DNA of 64,000 nucleotides from Ga0077530 sp046293075 (GTDB taxonomy: Bacteria; Pseudomonadota; Alphaproteobacteria; Rhizobiales; Hyphomicrobiaceae). Made by a program: the position numbers and the translations under genes. Below, one piece after another: positions 34,092-42,455 of the stretch; the first letter of the stretch is position 1; the number at the start of each line of letters is the position of its first letter. The DNA lies in contig JBKBPL010000002.1 of NCBI GenBank assembly GCA_046293075.1, positions 124,001 to 188,000 of the forward strand. The letters run 5' to 3'. Below the pieces are notes generated by a model. The model was not told the DNA's origin. It did not search any database and saw nothing but the letters and a program-made list of their open reading frames with translations.

Positions 34092-35627
34092 TCAGCGCGC
34101 GCTCGTCAGCACGGCACGGGGGCGGACGGCGCCGCCATCGCGCGCCTCCGGGGCAAGGAGGCGGTCAAGCCCCACGGCGCTGCCGGTGAACTGCTGCGAC
34201 CACATCAATGCTGCGACATGCGGTGTCGGACGGAAGTGGAGTGGCAGACGTGCGACGGGCTGATCGATCATCTCGAGGGCGCGCCCGATGTCCGGCAAGA
34301 GAAGCTCCGCGAGCAGCGGCTCGTCGGCGCGATCCGTCAGCAGTGGCGCGACCGGGAACGGACGATAGCTGAGCTCGTCCGGATGCTCCTCATCGAACTC
34401 TGTCGCCGCGACCCAGCGCAGCTCTTGCCCGGTCTCACCCCAGCTGAAGCGGCCGGCTGGCTTAGGCTGAGAGGCGAGCGGCGTAGTCCAGCCAGCCGCG
34501 TCCAGAGCGGCCACCTGATGCCCCTGGGGCTGAGACTGACGCTCGCCGAGCGCATCGGCTGCAAGGCTGGCGATCGTCGGCGGCCGCTGGGCGGGCCTCG
34601 GCGGTGCGAGCAGGCGCGGCTCGGGCATCATGCTGGCATGGCGTGCGAGATTGTGGAGTTGCGCCCGATCCTGCGTGCTCGGCCCCGCCGCCACGAGCCG
34701 CGGTGGCTCGGTGAGTGCCGGTGCCGTCGGCTGCGGCGCGGTGTGCTCCCAGGCGGACTGTGCAGGCGCCCGGGCCATCTCCGCGCCGCGGGGGGGTGTC
34801 GGCCCGGACACTGGCGGGCCGGCATCCGCGACCACGGTCGGCGCACCGCCGCCACGGCGCAGATTGAGGAAGGCGCCGATCTCGCCGCCGGCGCTCGCGA
34901 GACGAACCCGCGCGGCACGCCCATCCTCCGGCGTCAGCGGGCCACCGTCCGCCGGCATGTGCTGCGTGCGCCCACTCGGGAAGAGCAGGGCGAGTTCCTG
35001 GCGCGGCAGGCGCGGCCAGGCGCGCACGCGCGCCGTGTCGACGTGCACGAAGGGTAGCGCGGAAAGCGGGTAGTAGCCGACGCCGCCGCGCTCGCGCACG
35101 AGCGCCGAGTAGCGCAGGCGCTGGATGGGCACGTCGGGGAAATGGACATCGGCGGCCTTGCCGTTGATGTGCTGGCTGTTCTCGGCCTGGCCGCCGCGCG
35201 TCTTCTTGAGCATGCTGTTCGTGCCGCGCGAGCGATAGCCGGAGATCACATGAATGGGCGCGCGCGAGCCGAGCTCGGTGTGCATCTCCCAGAGGAGATC
35301 GATGAGCGCGGGGTCCATGGTCGTCGGCTCGTTCTTGCGCCAGTCACGCAGGGCCCAGTTGATCCGCTCCATGGCGGCAGGCACGAACTTGCCGTCGCGC
35401 TTGTATGTGACGGTGACCGTCTCCTTGGTGTGGATGTTGTAGAGGGAGATGGTGCGCTCGGCAGCGCGATTCGCGCCGACCGTGCTCGCGCCGATGGCGG
35501 CGGCAGTCGAACAGAGAACCACGCCGGCCAGGAACCTTGAGAGCGAGCCGCGCAAGAACCTTCCCCCGAATGCGGGCCCCTTTTCTCGGCCTTGCCGCTG
35601 GCGCGGCAGCCGATCCCCCGGGAACAC
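34092..35627 (-). CDS. DUF882/YcbK-like M15 peptidase-fold protein with long C-terminal extension
   Basis: A secreted protein of up to 511 aa. After a hydrophobic N-terminus (FLAGVVLCSTAAAIGAS) comes a YcbK-type zinc peptidase domain (about residues 60-205). The motif HVISGYRS leads into SQHINGKAADVHF, and the last ligand is in FVHVDTARVR. Members act on peptidoglycan peptides. The remaining 300 residues are Pro/Ala-rich, low-complexity and probably disordered, with no domain I recognise. The start is uncertain: GTG 35627 is used; a TTG at about 35554 is preceded by GGGGAAGG. Other genomes carry DUF882 proteins of about 180 aa, so the extension is unusual. Confidence 0.8.
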   Translation of the reverse strand: MFPGDRLPRQRQGREKGPAFGGRFLRGSLSRFLAGVVLCSTAAAIGASTVGANRAAERTISLYNIHTKETVTVTYKRDGKFVPAAMERINWALRDWRKNEPTTMDPALIDLLWEMHTELGSRAPIHVISGYRSRGTNSMLKKTRGGQAENSQHINGKAADVHFPDVPIQRLRYSALVRERGGVGYYPLSALPFVHVDTARVRAWPRLPRQELALLFPSGRTQHMPADGGPLTPEDGRAARVRLASAGGEIGAFLNLRRGGGAPTVVADAGPPVSGPTPPRGAEMARAPAQSAWEHTAPQPTAPALTEPPRLVAAGPSTQDRAQLHNLARHASMMPEPRLLAPPRPAQRPPTIASLAADALGERQSQPQGHQVAALDAAGWTTPLASQPKPAGRFSWGETGQELRWVAATEFDEEHPDELSYRPFPVAPLLTDRADEPLLAELLLPDIGRALEMIDQPVARLPLHFRPTPHVAALMWSQQFTGSAVGLDRLLAPEARDGGAVRPRAVLTSAR

Positions 35628-35774
35628 GCCTTCAAACTCGGTACCGGCCTCTGCCCGACGCCGGCACCACGGATCAAACCGCTAACTCAGCCCGATTAAC
35701 CAACAATGATGAGTCCATCCGGCAATCCCACGGCGCCGGTGCGGCAAATTCATGACAGGCCAAGCCTAAAGTCT

Positions 35775-36665
35775 TCAACGCTCGAAATCCAGGAAGCTGT
35801 CGAGGGCTGCCAGAGTGGCCTCCGGCGCCTCCTCGGCGAGGTAGTGGCCGCTTGGGACGGAATGGCCGTCAACGCCCGCGGCCGCGTACTGCCGCCAGAT
35901 GGCGATAGGGTCGTACCAGGCGCCGATCTTGCCCTTGTCCCCCCACAGCACGAGCAGCGGACAGGCAATTTTCTGGCCCGCACCGCGGCTCACCCTGTCG
36001 TGGACGAGGTCGATGCTAGCGGCGGCCCGGTAGTCCTCGCACATGCCACGGATCATCTCGGGCGTGCGGGCGTGCTCGAGGTAGTCGGCGAGCGCATCAG
36101 GCGCGAAGAAGTCGCGCCCCTTGGGCTCACGGGCCGTATGAGCGAAGAACCACGCCTCGGGCGCCTTGCTGATCAGCATCTCGGGGAAGGGATGCGGCTG
36201 GGCGAACCAGAACCAGTGGTAGTACCCAAGGCCGAAGGCCATGTCGGCGCGCTCGAAATGCTCGATGGTCGGAATGATGTCGAGAAGCGCGAGGCGTCGG
36301 ACGGCGTGTGGATGGTCAAGCGCGAGGCGATGGGCGACGCGGGCGCCACGGTCATGCGCGACGATCTGGAAACGCGCGAAGCCGAAGTGCGTCATCAGCT
36401 CGATCATGTCGCGGGCCATCTCGCGCTTGGCATAGGCCGCGTGATCCGGTGTCGCCGGCGGCTTGAACGAGCCGCCATAGCCGCGCAGATCCGGGCAGAC
36501 CACCGTGAAGCGGCGCGCCAGGACTGGCGCAATCCTGTGCCACATGGCGTGCGTTTGCGGATTGCCGTGGAGCAGGAGGAGGGGCGGCCCGCTGCCGCCT
36601 TGGCGAAGCCGAAGCACGCCGTCGCGGACGCGCACATGCCTCAGCGTGAAGCCGTCGAAGAACAT
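35775..36665 (-). CDS. fluoroacetate/haloacetate dehalogenase (alpha/beta hydrolase)
   Basis: A 296-aa enzyme that hydrolyses the carbon-halogen bond of haloacetates. Every residue known to matter in the Rhodopseudomonas fluoroacetate dehalogenase can be placed: nucleophile D105 and carboxylate-binding R106 and R109 (AHDRGARVAHR), D129 (LLDIIP), fluoride-pocket H150 and W151 (YYHWFWFAQP), Y212 (EDYRAA) and H274 (SGHYLAEE). Offsets from the Rhodopseudomonas numbering are a constant 5 up to W151, then 6-7. HGNPQ forms the oxyanion region. The presence of the His-Trp-Tyr halide pocket favours true defluorination over simple epoxide hydrolysis. It lies 39 nt downstream of the TRAP-type binding protein gene. 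Confidence 0.88.
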   Translation of the reverse strand: MFFDGFTLRHVRVRDGVLRLRQGGSGPPLLLLHGNPQTHAMWHRIAPVLARRFTVVCPDLRGYGGSFKPPATPDHAAYAKREMARDMIELMTHFGFARFQIVAHDRGARVAHRLALDHPHAVRRLALLDIIPTIEHFERADMAFGLGYYHWFWFAQPHPFPEMLISKAPEAWFFAHTAREPKGRDFFAPDALADYLEHARTPEMIRGMCEDYRAAASIDLVHDRVSRGAGQKIACPLLVLWGDKGKIGAWYDPIAIWRQYAAAGVDGHSVPSGHYLAEEAPEATLAALDSFLDFER

Positions 36666-36704
36666 GAGGCCCCCTCATGCAGTTTGGCGCGCGGCGAAAC
36701 GCAA

Positions 36705-37748
36705 TCAGGCCGAACGATATGGCCCGCGTATCTCGTCGGGATCTTTGGGCGATGTGACGAGCGCCTTCATGCTCGCGAGCACGCTTGCACATACCGGATC
36801 ATCACAAGTGCCCGGCGCAAACAGACCCGCCGCCTTCGACGCGAGCGCCGAATGGATGATCGTTGAGAAGGCCCGCGGGCGCCGCCGGCACGCCTGAGCA
36901 ATCTGGCGTACGAGCACATGTCTGTGCACGTGACGGACGGCCTGCAGTGTTACAGCGGTCTCCTGCGCCACCGCCTCGAGAATGACCTGATCGGCGGCGG
37001 AAAGGCGCTCCCACTGGATCAGTGGAATGCGCAGAGAGAGGACACAAGCCGTGCCAGCGACGCTGCCCGTGTAGCAATAGGCACTGCCACCAGATCGCTC
37101 GGCGGCGGCAAGCGAGAGCGCCGGATCGTCGGTCTCAAAGGCGTCGATCGCGTCCGTCTCGAAGGCCGCCAGTGCGTCGGCTGCGTTCATGACGCGGGGC
37201 GTCGCGCCGAGCGCTTTCAGAGGCTCGCATACGGCTTGCGGCGCAGCGATCCGCAAGCCCGCGAGGTCGCGCACCGTCCTGAGCGGCGCGCGCGACCAAA
37301 CCCAGGCATCGGCCCCGCCGAGCACGTCCACAAGCAAGGGCTTCCAGCCATGGCGGGCCGCCGCGAGGTCCCAAAGCGCTTGCCCACCGGCCCCCCTGAG
37401 CCAGGCGGTGTAATCGAGGTCGGGCCCGCCATCCGCGAAGGGAAAGCCGCCCAGCAGCAAGGACGTGGGCTCGGCCGCTGCAAATGCGTCCTCGCGCGCC
37501 AGGATCGCGCCGGCCCTGCCGGACAGCGACGGCGCGAGCTGCAACGCCAGTCTGCCCCCGCTGGCGCGCGCAAGACGCTCGCCCAGCAGACGCAGCGGAT
37601 CAGCGAGGGGCGAGATCACCCCCTCGCCCACGTGCACGCGCGATGGCGCCAGGCCGTCTGTAGCTTCCGCGGGTGGCACGGCGACCAGTCCCGCGGCGCC
37701 GGCCGCAGCTCCGCCACTCAACTGAAGGAAGATGCGCCGGTCAATCAT
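36705..37748 (-). CDS. TRAP transporter solute-binding protein, DctP-like, Tat-exported
   Basis: A 347-aa periplasmic binding protein. The N-terminus MIDRRIFLQLSGG followed by an Ala/Gly-rich hydrophobic stretch is a twin-arginine signal. The middle fits the DctP fold: ADAWVWSRAPLRTVRDLAGLRIAAPQAVCEPLKALGATP. In most DctP proteins an Arg in the string KxRxP binds the ligand carboxylate; by eye the matching position here is A168 (LRIAAP). The two TRAP membrane subunits are not adjacent. The dehalogenase gene follows after 39 nt, suggesting that they are co-transcribed and that the ligand may be an organic acid. Confidence 0.75.
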   Translation of the reverse strand: MIDRRIFLQLSGGAAAGAAGLVAVPPAEATDGLAPSRVHVGEGVISPLADPLRLLGERLARASGGRLALQLAPSLSGRAGAILAREDAFAAAEPTSLLLGGFPFADGGPDLDYTAWLRGAGGQALWDLAAARHGWKPLLVDVLGGADAWVWSRAPLRTVRDLAGLRIAAPQAVCEPLKALGATPRVMNAADALAAFETDAIDAFETDDPALSLAAAERSGGSAYCYTGSVAGTACVLSLRIPLIQWERLSAADQVILEAVAQETAVTLQAVRHVHRHVLVRQIAQACRRRPRAFSTIIHSALASKAAGLFAPGTCDDPVCASVLASMKALVTSPKDPDEIRGPYRSA

Positions 37749-37821
37749 GGCCGCCCCCGACTGGAACTCACCCAGCCAGATCATCACACCCTCCAGCCGC
37801 GCTCAAGGCCCGGCCCGGGCC

Positions 37822-38298
37822 TCAGGCGATGTCCGCCGCAACCCGCATCGAGGTTATCTTGTCCGGGTTCTGGACCGGCTCGCCGCGCTTGATCTTGTCG
37901 ACGTTCTCCATGCCCTCGATGACCTGACCCCAGACCGTGTACTGCCTGTCGAGGAACGTTGCATCGTCGAACACGATGAAGAACTGGCTATTGGCGCTGT
38001 CGGGGTTCTGCGCCCGGGCCATCGAGCAGATGCCACGCACGTGCGGCTCGGCATTGAACTCCGCCTTGAGGTTCGGATAGCTCGAGCCACCCGTCCCGGT
38101 GCCGTGCGGGCAGCCGACCTGGGCCATGAAACCATCGATCACGCGATGAAAGACGATGCCGTCGTAGAAGCCGTCGCGCGCGAGCGTCTTGATCCGCTCG
38201 ACATGCTTCGGCGCGAGGTCCGGGCGCAGCTGGATGACGACCTTGCCCTTCGTCGTCTCCATGATGATGGTGTTCTCGGGGTCCTTGATGTCTGCCAT
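37822..38298 (-). CDS. ppiB: cytosolic peptidyl-prolyl cis-trans isomerase (cyclophilin)
   Basis: A 158-aa cyclophilin without signal peptide. The catalytic Arg-Phe-Gln pattern is present as FHRVIDGFMAQVG, then SMARAQNPDSANSQFFI, and WGQVIEGMENVDKI closes the domain. It is the sister of the secreted form encoded just upstream (38346-38888), 47 nt away. It catalyses proline isomerisation in cytosolic protein folding. ATG 38298 is clear. Confidence 0.94.
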   Translation of the reverse strand: MADIKDPENTIIMETTKGKVVIQLRPDLAPKHVERIKTLARDGFYDGIVFHRVIDGFMAQVGCPHGTGTGGSSYPNLKAEFNAEPHVRGICSMARAQNPDSANSQFFIVFDDATFLDRQYTVWGQVIEGMENVDKIKRGEPVQNPDKITSMRVAADIA

Positions 38299-38345
38299 GG
38301 TCGGCTCCTTCGCATTCTGTTTCGGTTCGAGGGGGCGACGTGCGC

Positions 38346-38888
38346 TCAGCGCTTCACATCGCCGAGGATGTAGACCTTCTGCATCACGTCGGGTTTGGGG
38401 GGCGGCTCGCCCTTGGCGATCTTGTCGACGTGCTCCATGCCTTCGACCACCTCACCCCAAAGCGTGTACTGGCCCGTGAGGCCGCGGCAGCCGGCACCGA
38501 AGCAGATGAAGAACTGACTGTTGGCGGAGTTGGGATCCTGCGTGCGCGCCGCACCGACGCTGCCACGCTTATACACTTCCTGGCTGAACTCCGCCGGCAG
38601 GTTGCCGAGCTTGGAGCCGCCCATGCCGGTCCCGGTGGGGTCGCCTGTCTGCGCCATGAAGCCCGCAATGACACGGTGGAACTTGATATTGTTGTAGAAG
38701 CCCTGCCGCGCCAGCGTCTTCACGCGCTCGACATGCTTCGGCGCAAGATCCGGGCGCAGCTTGATGACCACCGGGCCATCCTTGAGCTCGATGACGAGCG
38801 TGTTCTGAGGATCGAGCTTGCCCTGGGCCTGCACCGGACCCAAAGCCGCAAGCAAAGCGAGGGCGAGGCCTGCAAAAAGCGTTCTCAC
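38346..38888 (-). CDS. secreted peptidyl-prolyl cis-trans isomerase (cyclophilin A type)
   Basis: A 180-aa cyclophilin with a signal peptide (VRTLFAGLALALLAALGPVQAQG), so it acts in the periplasm. The catalytic blocks are FHRVIAGFMAQTGDP and AARTQDPNSANSQFFICF, and a short Cys-containing insert AGCRGLTG lies where the cytosolic sister has ATFLDR. The GTG at 38888 is chosen because AAGGAG lies 10 nt upstream and because it begins directly at the signal peptide. coaD lies upstream, ppiB downstream, all on the minus strand. Confidence 0.92.
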   Translation of the reverse strand: MRTLFAGLALALLAALGPVQAQGKLDPQNTLVIELKDGPVVIKLRPDLAPKHVERVKTLARQGFYNNIKFHRVIAGFMAQTGDPTGTGMGGSKLGNLPAEFSQEVYKRGSVGAARTQDPNSANSQFFICFGAGCRGLTGQYTLWGEVVEGMEHVDKIAKGEPPPKPDVMQKVYILGDVKR

Positions 38889-38949
38889 GACAATGGCACT
38901 CCTTGATGGGCGGATCTTCTCGGGAAGTGGGGCACGCAGGGCCGGGCGG

Positions 38950-39450
38950 TCATTTGCCCGCGGCCTTGGCCTTGAGGGCACGGGCGACATCGCGCGAGAC
39001 GAACGGCTTGACGTCGCCGCCCATGAGCGCGATCTGGCGCACGAGCGTGGCGCTGATGTGGCGCACCTGCGGACTCGCCGGCAGGAACACCGTGTCGATA
39101 TCGCTGGCCATCGCGCCGTTCATGCCCGACATCTGCATCTCATAATCGAAATCGGTCGCATCGCGCAGGCCGCGGAAGATCGCCCGCGCGCCAGCCTCGC
39201 GAGCGGCATCGACAACCAGCCCGTCGAAGGTCACCACCTCGATCGTCGCACCAAATTCCTTGGCTGGCGCGCGCGTTTCGGCCGTGAGCATGGCCGTGCG
39301 CTCGGCGACCGTAAAGAGTGGCGTCTTGCCCGGATGAATGCCGATACCGATCACGAGCTTGTCGACGAGTGCCAGCGCGCGACGCATGACGTCGACGTGG
39401 CCGAGCGTAACGGGATCAAAGGAACCGGAATAGAAACCAATGCGTGCCAT
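38950..39450 (-). CDS. coaD: phosphopantetheine adenylyltransferase
   Basis: A 166-aa enzyme for the penultimate step of coenzyme A synthesis, adding AMP to 4'-phosphopantetheine. The nucleotidyltransferase motif is FYSGSFDPVTLGHVDVM (with the T/HxGH signature), and the family motif near the C-terminus is SPQVRHISATLVRQIALMGGDV; FRGLRDATDFDYEMQM lies between. The ATG at 39450 begins MARIGFYSGS. It is followed on the same strand by the two cyclophilins, a linkage often seen in Rhizobiales. Confidence 0.96.
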   Translation of the reverse strand: MARIGFYSGSFDPVTLGHVDVMRRALALVDKLVIGIGIHPGKTPLFTVAERTAMLTAETRAPAKEFGATIEVVTFDGLVVDAAREAGARAIFRGLRDATDFDYEMQMSGMNGAMASDIDTVFLPASPQVRHISATLVRQIALMGGDVKPFVSRDVARALKAKAAGK

Positions 39451-39476
39451 GCAATCCTCGGGCCTTGGAGTGTCCC

Positions 39477-40097
39477 CTATGTCGGCCGGCGTAGTGTCGC
39501 GAGCAGGGCGCCGCCGGCCAGCAGCAATCCGCCCGCAACGCCGTCGAGCACGCGTGTGTGGCGCGCCGTGAAGGCGCGGCGCGCCCGCGCCAGCACCAGA
39601 GTGTAGGTGACGTCCACAGCGGCCAGCGTCGCGACGAATACGGCGGCCAGAAGGGCGAGCTGCGGCCCCGGCGCGCGCGCAGGGTCGACAAACTGCGGAA
39701 GGAAGGCGCCAAGGAACAGAAGGACTTTCGGGTTCGAGAGGCTGACGAGCAGGCCATTCAGGTAGAGCGAGCCACCGCGGGGGGGGCGCGCACGCCCGGC
39801 GCTCGGAGATCGCAGGACCGCATGAAGCTGGCGCGCCCCGAGATAGACGAGGTAGGCCGCCCCGAGCCAGCGGATCACGTCGAACCAATCGGCCATCAGG
39901 ATCATCACGGACGTCATTCCCAGGGCCGCGACGGCGACCAGGATCGCGAGGCCGGTGGTCGAGCCCGCGAGCGTCCACAGGCCGGCCTTGAGGCCGTGCG
40001 CCGTCGTGTTGGCAATGATGAGGCTCATGTTTGGCCCCGGCGTAAGCGCCAGGAAGATGCAGGCGGCGACAAATGCCGCGAGAATGCCCATGCTCAT
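39477..40097 (-). CDS. LysE/RhtB-family exporter
   Basis: A 206-aa inner membrane protein with six hydrophobic segments. LALTPGPNMSLIIANTTAHGLKAGL after TM1 is the LysE/RhtB signature, and LLVSLSNPKVLLFLGAFLPQF is the second conserved block. Members export amino acids such as lysine, threonine or homoserine lactone. The substrate is not evident. It starts at ATG 40097 and ends 26 nt before coaD on the same strand. Confidence 0.9.
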   Translation of the reverse strand: MSMGILAAFVAACIFLALTPGPNMSLIIANTTAHGLKAGLWTLAGSTTGLAILVAVAALGMTSVMILMADWFDVIRWLGAAYLVYLGARQLHAVLRSPSAGRARPPRGGSLYLNGLLVSLSNPKVLLFLGAFLPQFVDPARAPGPQLALLAAVFVATLAAVDVTYTLVLARARRAFTARHTRVLDGVAGGLLLAGGALLATLRRPT

Positions 40098-40186
40098 GAC
40101 AGTCCAGCTCCAGGCGCACGGCCGCGCCAGGGCGGCCGACGCCCTGCTATATAGACGCCGCGGGCGACTGTCACGGGCCCTCACCC

Positions 40187-40711
40187 ATGGAGCCGCAAGC
40201 CACCATGCCAGAAGCGCAATTTCGGATCAGCCCGGTCAGATCGGACGAGGACCTTGCCGCCGCGGTCGGCTTGTTCCGGGCCTACGCCGCCTCCCTCGGG
40301 GTCGACCTCGCCTATCAGGACTTCGAGGGGGAACTGGCCTCGATGCCGGGAAAGTACGCCCCGCCCTCGGGTGGCTTGCTGCTCGCGCGCAGCCCGGACG
40401 GGACGCCGCTCGGCTGTGTCGCGCTCAGGGCCATTGCGCCCGATGGCTGCTGCGAGATGAAGCGCCTTTATGTGGTGCCTCAAGCCCGCGGAACCGGGCT
40501 TGGGAGGGCCTTGGTGGACGAGATCCTCGAGTTGGCCGTGGCGATCGGCTATCGCGAGCTGCGGCTCGACACGCTGCCCAGCATGATCGACGCACAAGCC
40601 CTCTACGCGCGACTGGGATTCGCACCGATCGATCCCTACTACGAAACGCCGATCGCGGGGACGGTCTTCATGGCGCGCGCTCTGGGCCAGGATCACGACG
40701 GCACGCGCTAA
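40187..40711 (+). CDS. GNAT-family N-acetyltransferase
   Basis: A 174-aa acyltransferase. The acetyl-CoA-binding motif is in MKRLYVVPQARGTGLGRALVDEIL (Q/R-x-x-G-x-G), followed by the ALYARLGF block. The substrate is unknown. ATG 40187 and an in-frame ATG 18 nt later are both possible. Its stop overlaps the convergent thiD stop by four bases. Confidence 0.88.
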   Translation: MEPQATMPEAQFRISPVRSDEDLAAAVGLFRAYAASLGVDLAYQDFEGELASMPGKYAPPSGGLLLARSPDGTPLGCVALRAIAPDGCCEMKRLYVVPQARGTGLGRALVDEILELAVAIGYRELRLDTLPSMIDAQALYARLGFAPIDPYYETPIAGTVFMARALGQDHDGTR

Positions 40712-41529
40712 GCCGGTGGTCCCTGCCGGCGGATGGCGTAGAGATGATCGACGGGACCGTTGCCCTTGCCGACAGGGTTCTGCGCCCCGTGCGCGATCGC
40801 GTCCTGAATGAAGACTTTGGCGCGACGAACCGCCTCCTTGAGGTCGGTGCCGCGCGCAAGCAGTGCCGTGATCGCCGCCGACAGCGTGCAGCCTGTGCCG
40901 TGCGTGTGGCGGGTGGCGATCCGCGGCGCTGCAAGCCTCAGCACTGCGCCATCAGCTTCGATCAGGAGATCCGCAGCCTCGGCGCTGCTGCCGTGCCCGC
41001 CCTTCATGAGCACCGCCTTGCAGCCGAAACGGCGGCAGATCGCCCGGCCCTGCTCTTCGATGGCGGCTTCGGTCTCCGCCACGGAAGCCTCCAGGAGACG
41101 CGCCGCCTCGGGCAGGTTCGGCGTGACCACCCGCGCACGCGGCAGCAGCGTCTGGCGCACGGCGTCGATCGCCTCCGGCTCGAGCAGCACGTCGCCGCTG
41201 GTCGCAACCATGACCGGATCGACGACCAGTGGGATCTCCGGGAACGCCTTGAGCGTCGCCACGACCGCGTGGATGACCGCCGCCGTCGCGAGCATCCCTG
41301 TCTTCGCCGCACCAACGTGAAGATCGCTCATGACCGAGCGGAGCTGCTGTGCGACGAAGGACGGCTCCACTGGCAGAACGCCTTGCACGCCTTGCGTATT
41401 CTGGGCCGTCAAAGCCGTCAGAACGCTCGCGCCGTATACGCCAAAAGCCGTGAACGTCTTGAGATCGGCCTGGATGCCGGCTCCACCCGAGCTGTCCGAG
41501 CCGGCAATGGTGAGTGCGATCGGAACCAT
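40708..41529 (-). CDS. thiD: hydroxymethylpyrimidine/phosphomethylpyrimidine kinase
   Basis: A 273-aa ribokinase-fold kinase of thiamine synthesis, phosphorylating HMP and HMP-P. Conserved blocks are TIAGSDSSGGAGIQADLKTF, VDPVMVATSGD, LMKGGHG and the catalytic DTVH-type loop, here THGTGCTLSAAITALLARG. It lies 25 nt after the CcdA gene and is probably the last gene of the sox transcript; no TPP riboswitch or other thi gene is next to it. Confidence 0.95.
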   Translation of the reverse strand: MVPIALTIAGSDSSGGAGIQADLKTFTAFGVYGASVLTALTAQNTQGVQGVLPVEPSFVAQQLRSVMSDLHVGAAKTGMLATAAVIHAVVATLKAFPEIPLVVDPVMVATSGDVLLEPEAIDAVRQTLLPRARVVTPNLPEAARLLEASVAETEAAIEEQGRAICRRFGCKAVLMKGGHGSSAEAADLLIEADGAVLRLAAPRIATRHTHGTGCTLSAAITALLARGTDLKEAVRRAKVFIQDAIAHGAQNPVGKGNGPVDHLYAIRRQGPPA

Positions 41530-41554
41530 GGTGCAGCCTTCATCCGCGCTATTG

Positions 41555-42385
41555 CTACGGTCCGGTGCCCTTCTTCAGGATCTCGGTCTGCAGCTCCTTG
41601 GGCGTGCCCCAGGCCTCGATCTCGGCGAGGATGGGCACATTGTCGATGAGCCACTGGCCGATCCAGGCGACCGAACCGGTGAGGAATGCGATGCCCGTGA
41701 GGATAAGTAGCACGCCCATGATCTTCTCGACCTTGCCGAGATGGCGGCGGAAACGCTGCATGAAGCCGAGGAACGGCCGTATCGCGACCGCAGCAAGCAC
41801 GAACGGAACGCCGAGCCCAAGCGAGTAGACGGCCAGCATCCGCACGCCTGTGCCGAGGCTCCCTTCGCTGGCAGCCAGCGTCAGCACGGCCGCGAGGATG
41901 GGCCCGATGCACGGCGTCCAGCCGAAGGCAAAGGCGAGCCCGATAACGTAGGCGCCGAGGTAGCTCGCGCCGTGCATGTCCGCGCGATAGCGCTTGTCGG
42001 CGTGCAGCAGCGGAATGTTCAGAAGGCCAACGAAGTGCAGACCGAAGAGGATGATCACGACCCCGGCCGCCATCGACAGCTCGTACTTGTAGGTCTGGAT
42101 GAGCTGACCGAACATGGAGGCGCCGGCGCCGAGTCCAACGAACACGGTCGTGAAACCCAGCACGAAGCAAAATGCGGCGAGCACAACGCGTCGCCACGCG
42201 CGCCGGTCGATGCCACTTTCGCGCGTCATCTCATCGATGGACATGCCACCGAGATAGCTGAGGTAGGGCGGCACCAGCGGCAGCACGCAGGGCGAAAGGA
42301 AGCTCAGAAGCCCGGCAAAGGCGATGCCGAAGTAGATGTAGACGTCTGCCAGCACAGCCTGCTCCGGTTCATCTGCAGCGAGCAT
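41555..42385 (-). CDS. CcdA/DsbD-type thiol electron transporter (SoxV-like)
   Basis: A 276-aa membrane protein with six main hydrophobic segments. The two redox cysteines lie in LSFLSPCVLPLVPPYL and FGWTPCIGP, positioned within TM1 and TM4 as in CcdA. Such proteins carry reducing power from cytoplasmic thioredoxin to the periplasm. Encoded in a sox operon, this is the position of SoxV, which keeps SoxYZ and partner thioredoxin SoxW reduced. It could also serve cytochrome c maturation, which the SoxAX cytochromes need. It starts 70 nt after soxB. Confidence 0.9.
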   Translation of the reverse strand: MLAADEPEQAVLADVYIYFGIAFAGLLSFLSPCVLPLVPPYLSYLGGMSIDEMTRESGIDRRAWRRVVLAAFCFVLGFTTVFVGLGAGASMFGQLIQTYKYELSMAAGVVIILFGLHFVGLLNIPLLHADKRYRADMHGASYLGAYVIGLAFAFGWTPCIGPILAAVLTLAASEGSLGTGVRMLAVYSLGLGVPFVLAAVAIRPFLGFMQRFRRHLGKVEKIMGVLLILTGIAFLTGSVAWIGQWLIDNVPILAEIEAWGTPKELQTEILKKGTGP

Positions 42386-42455
42386 CTCCGCCGCCGTGGC
42401 GACAGCAAGACGATCATCGCGGGCAAGTCAATCCCCGGGCGCGGATCGGCCGCTC

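Noticed and set aside
41555..42385. Assignment of the CcdA gene to cytochrome c maturation only
   Set aside because: No ccm or ccs genes are nearby and the gene lies inside the sox operon, so a SoxV-like role is the better reading, though not proven.
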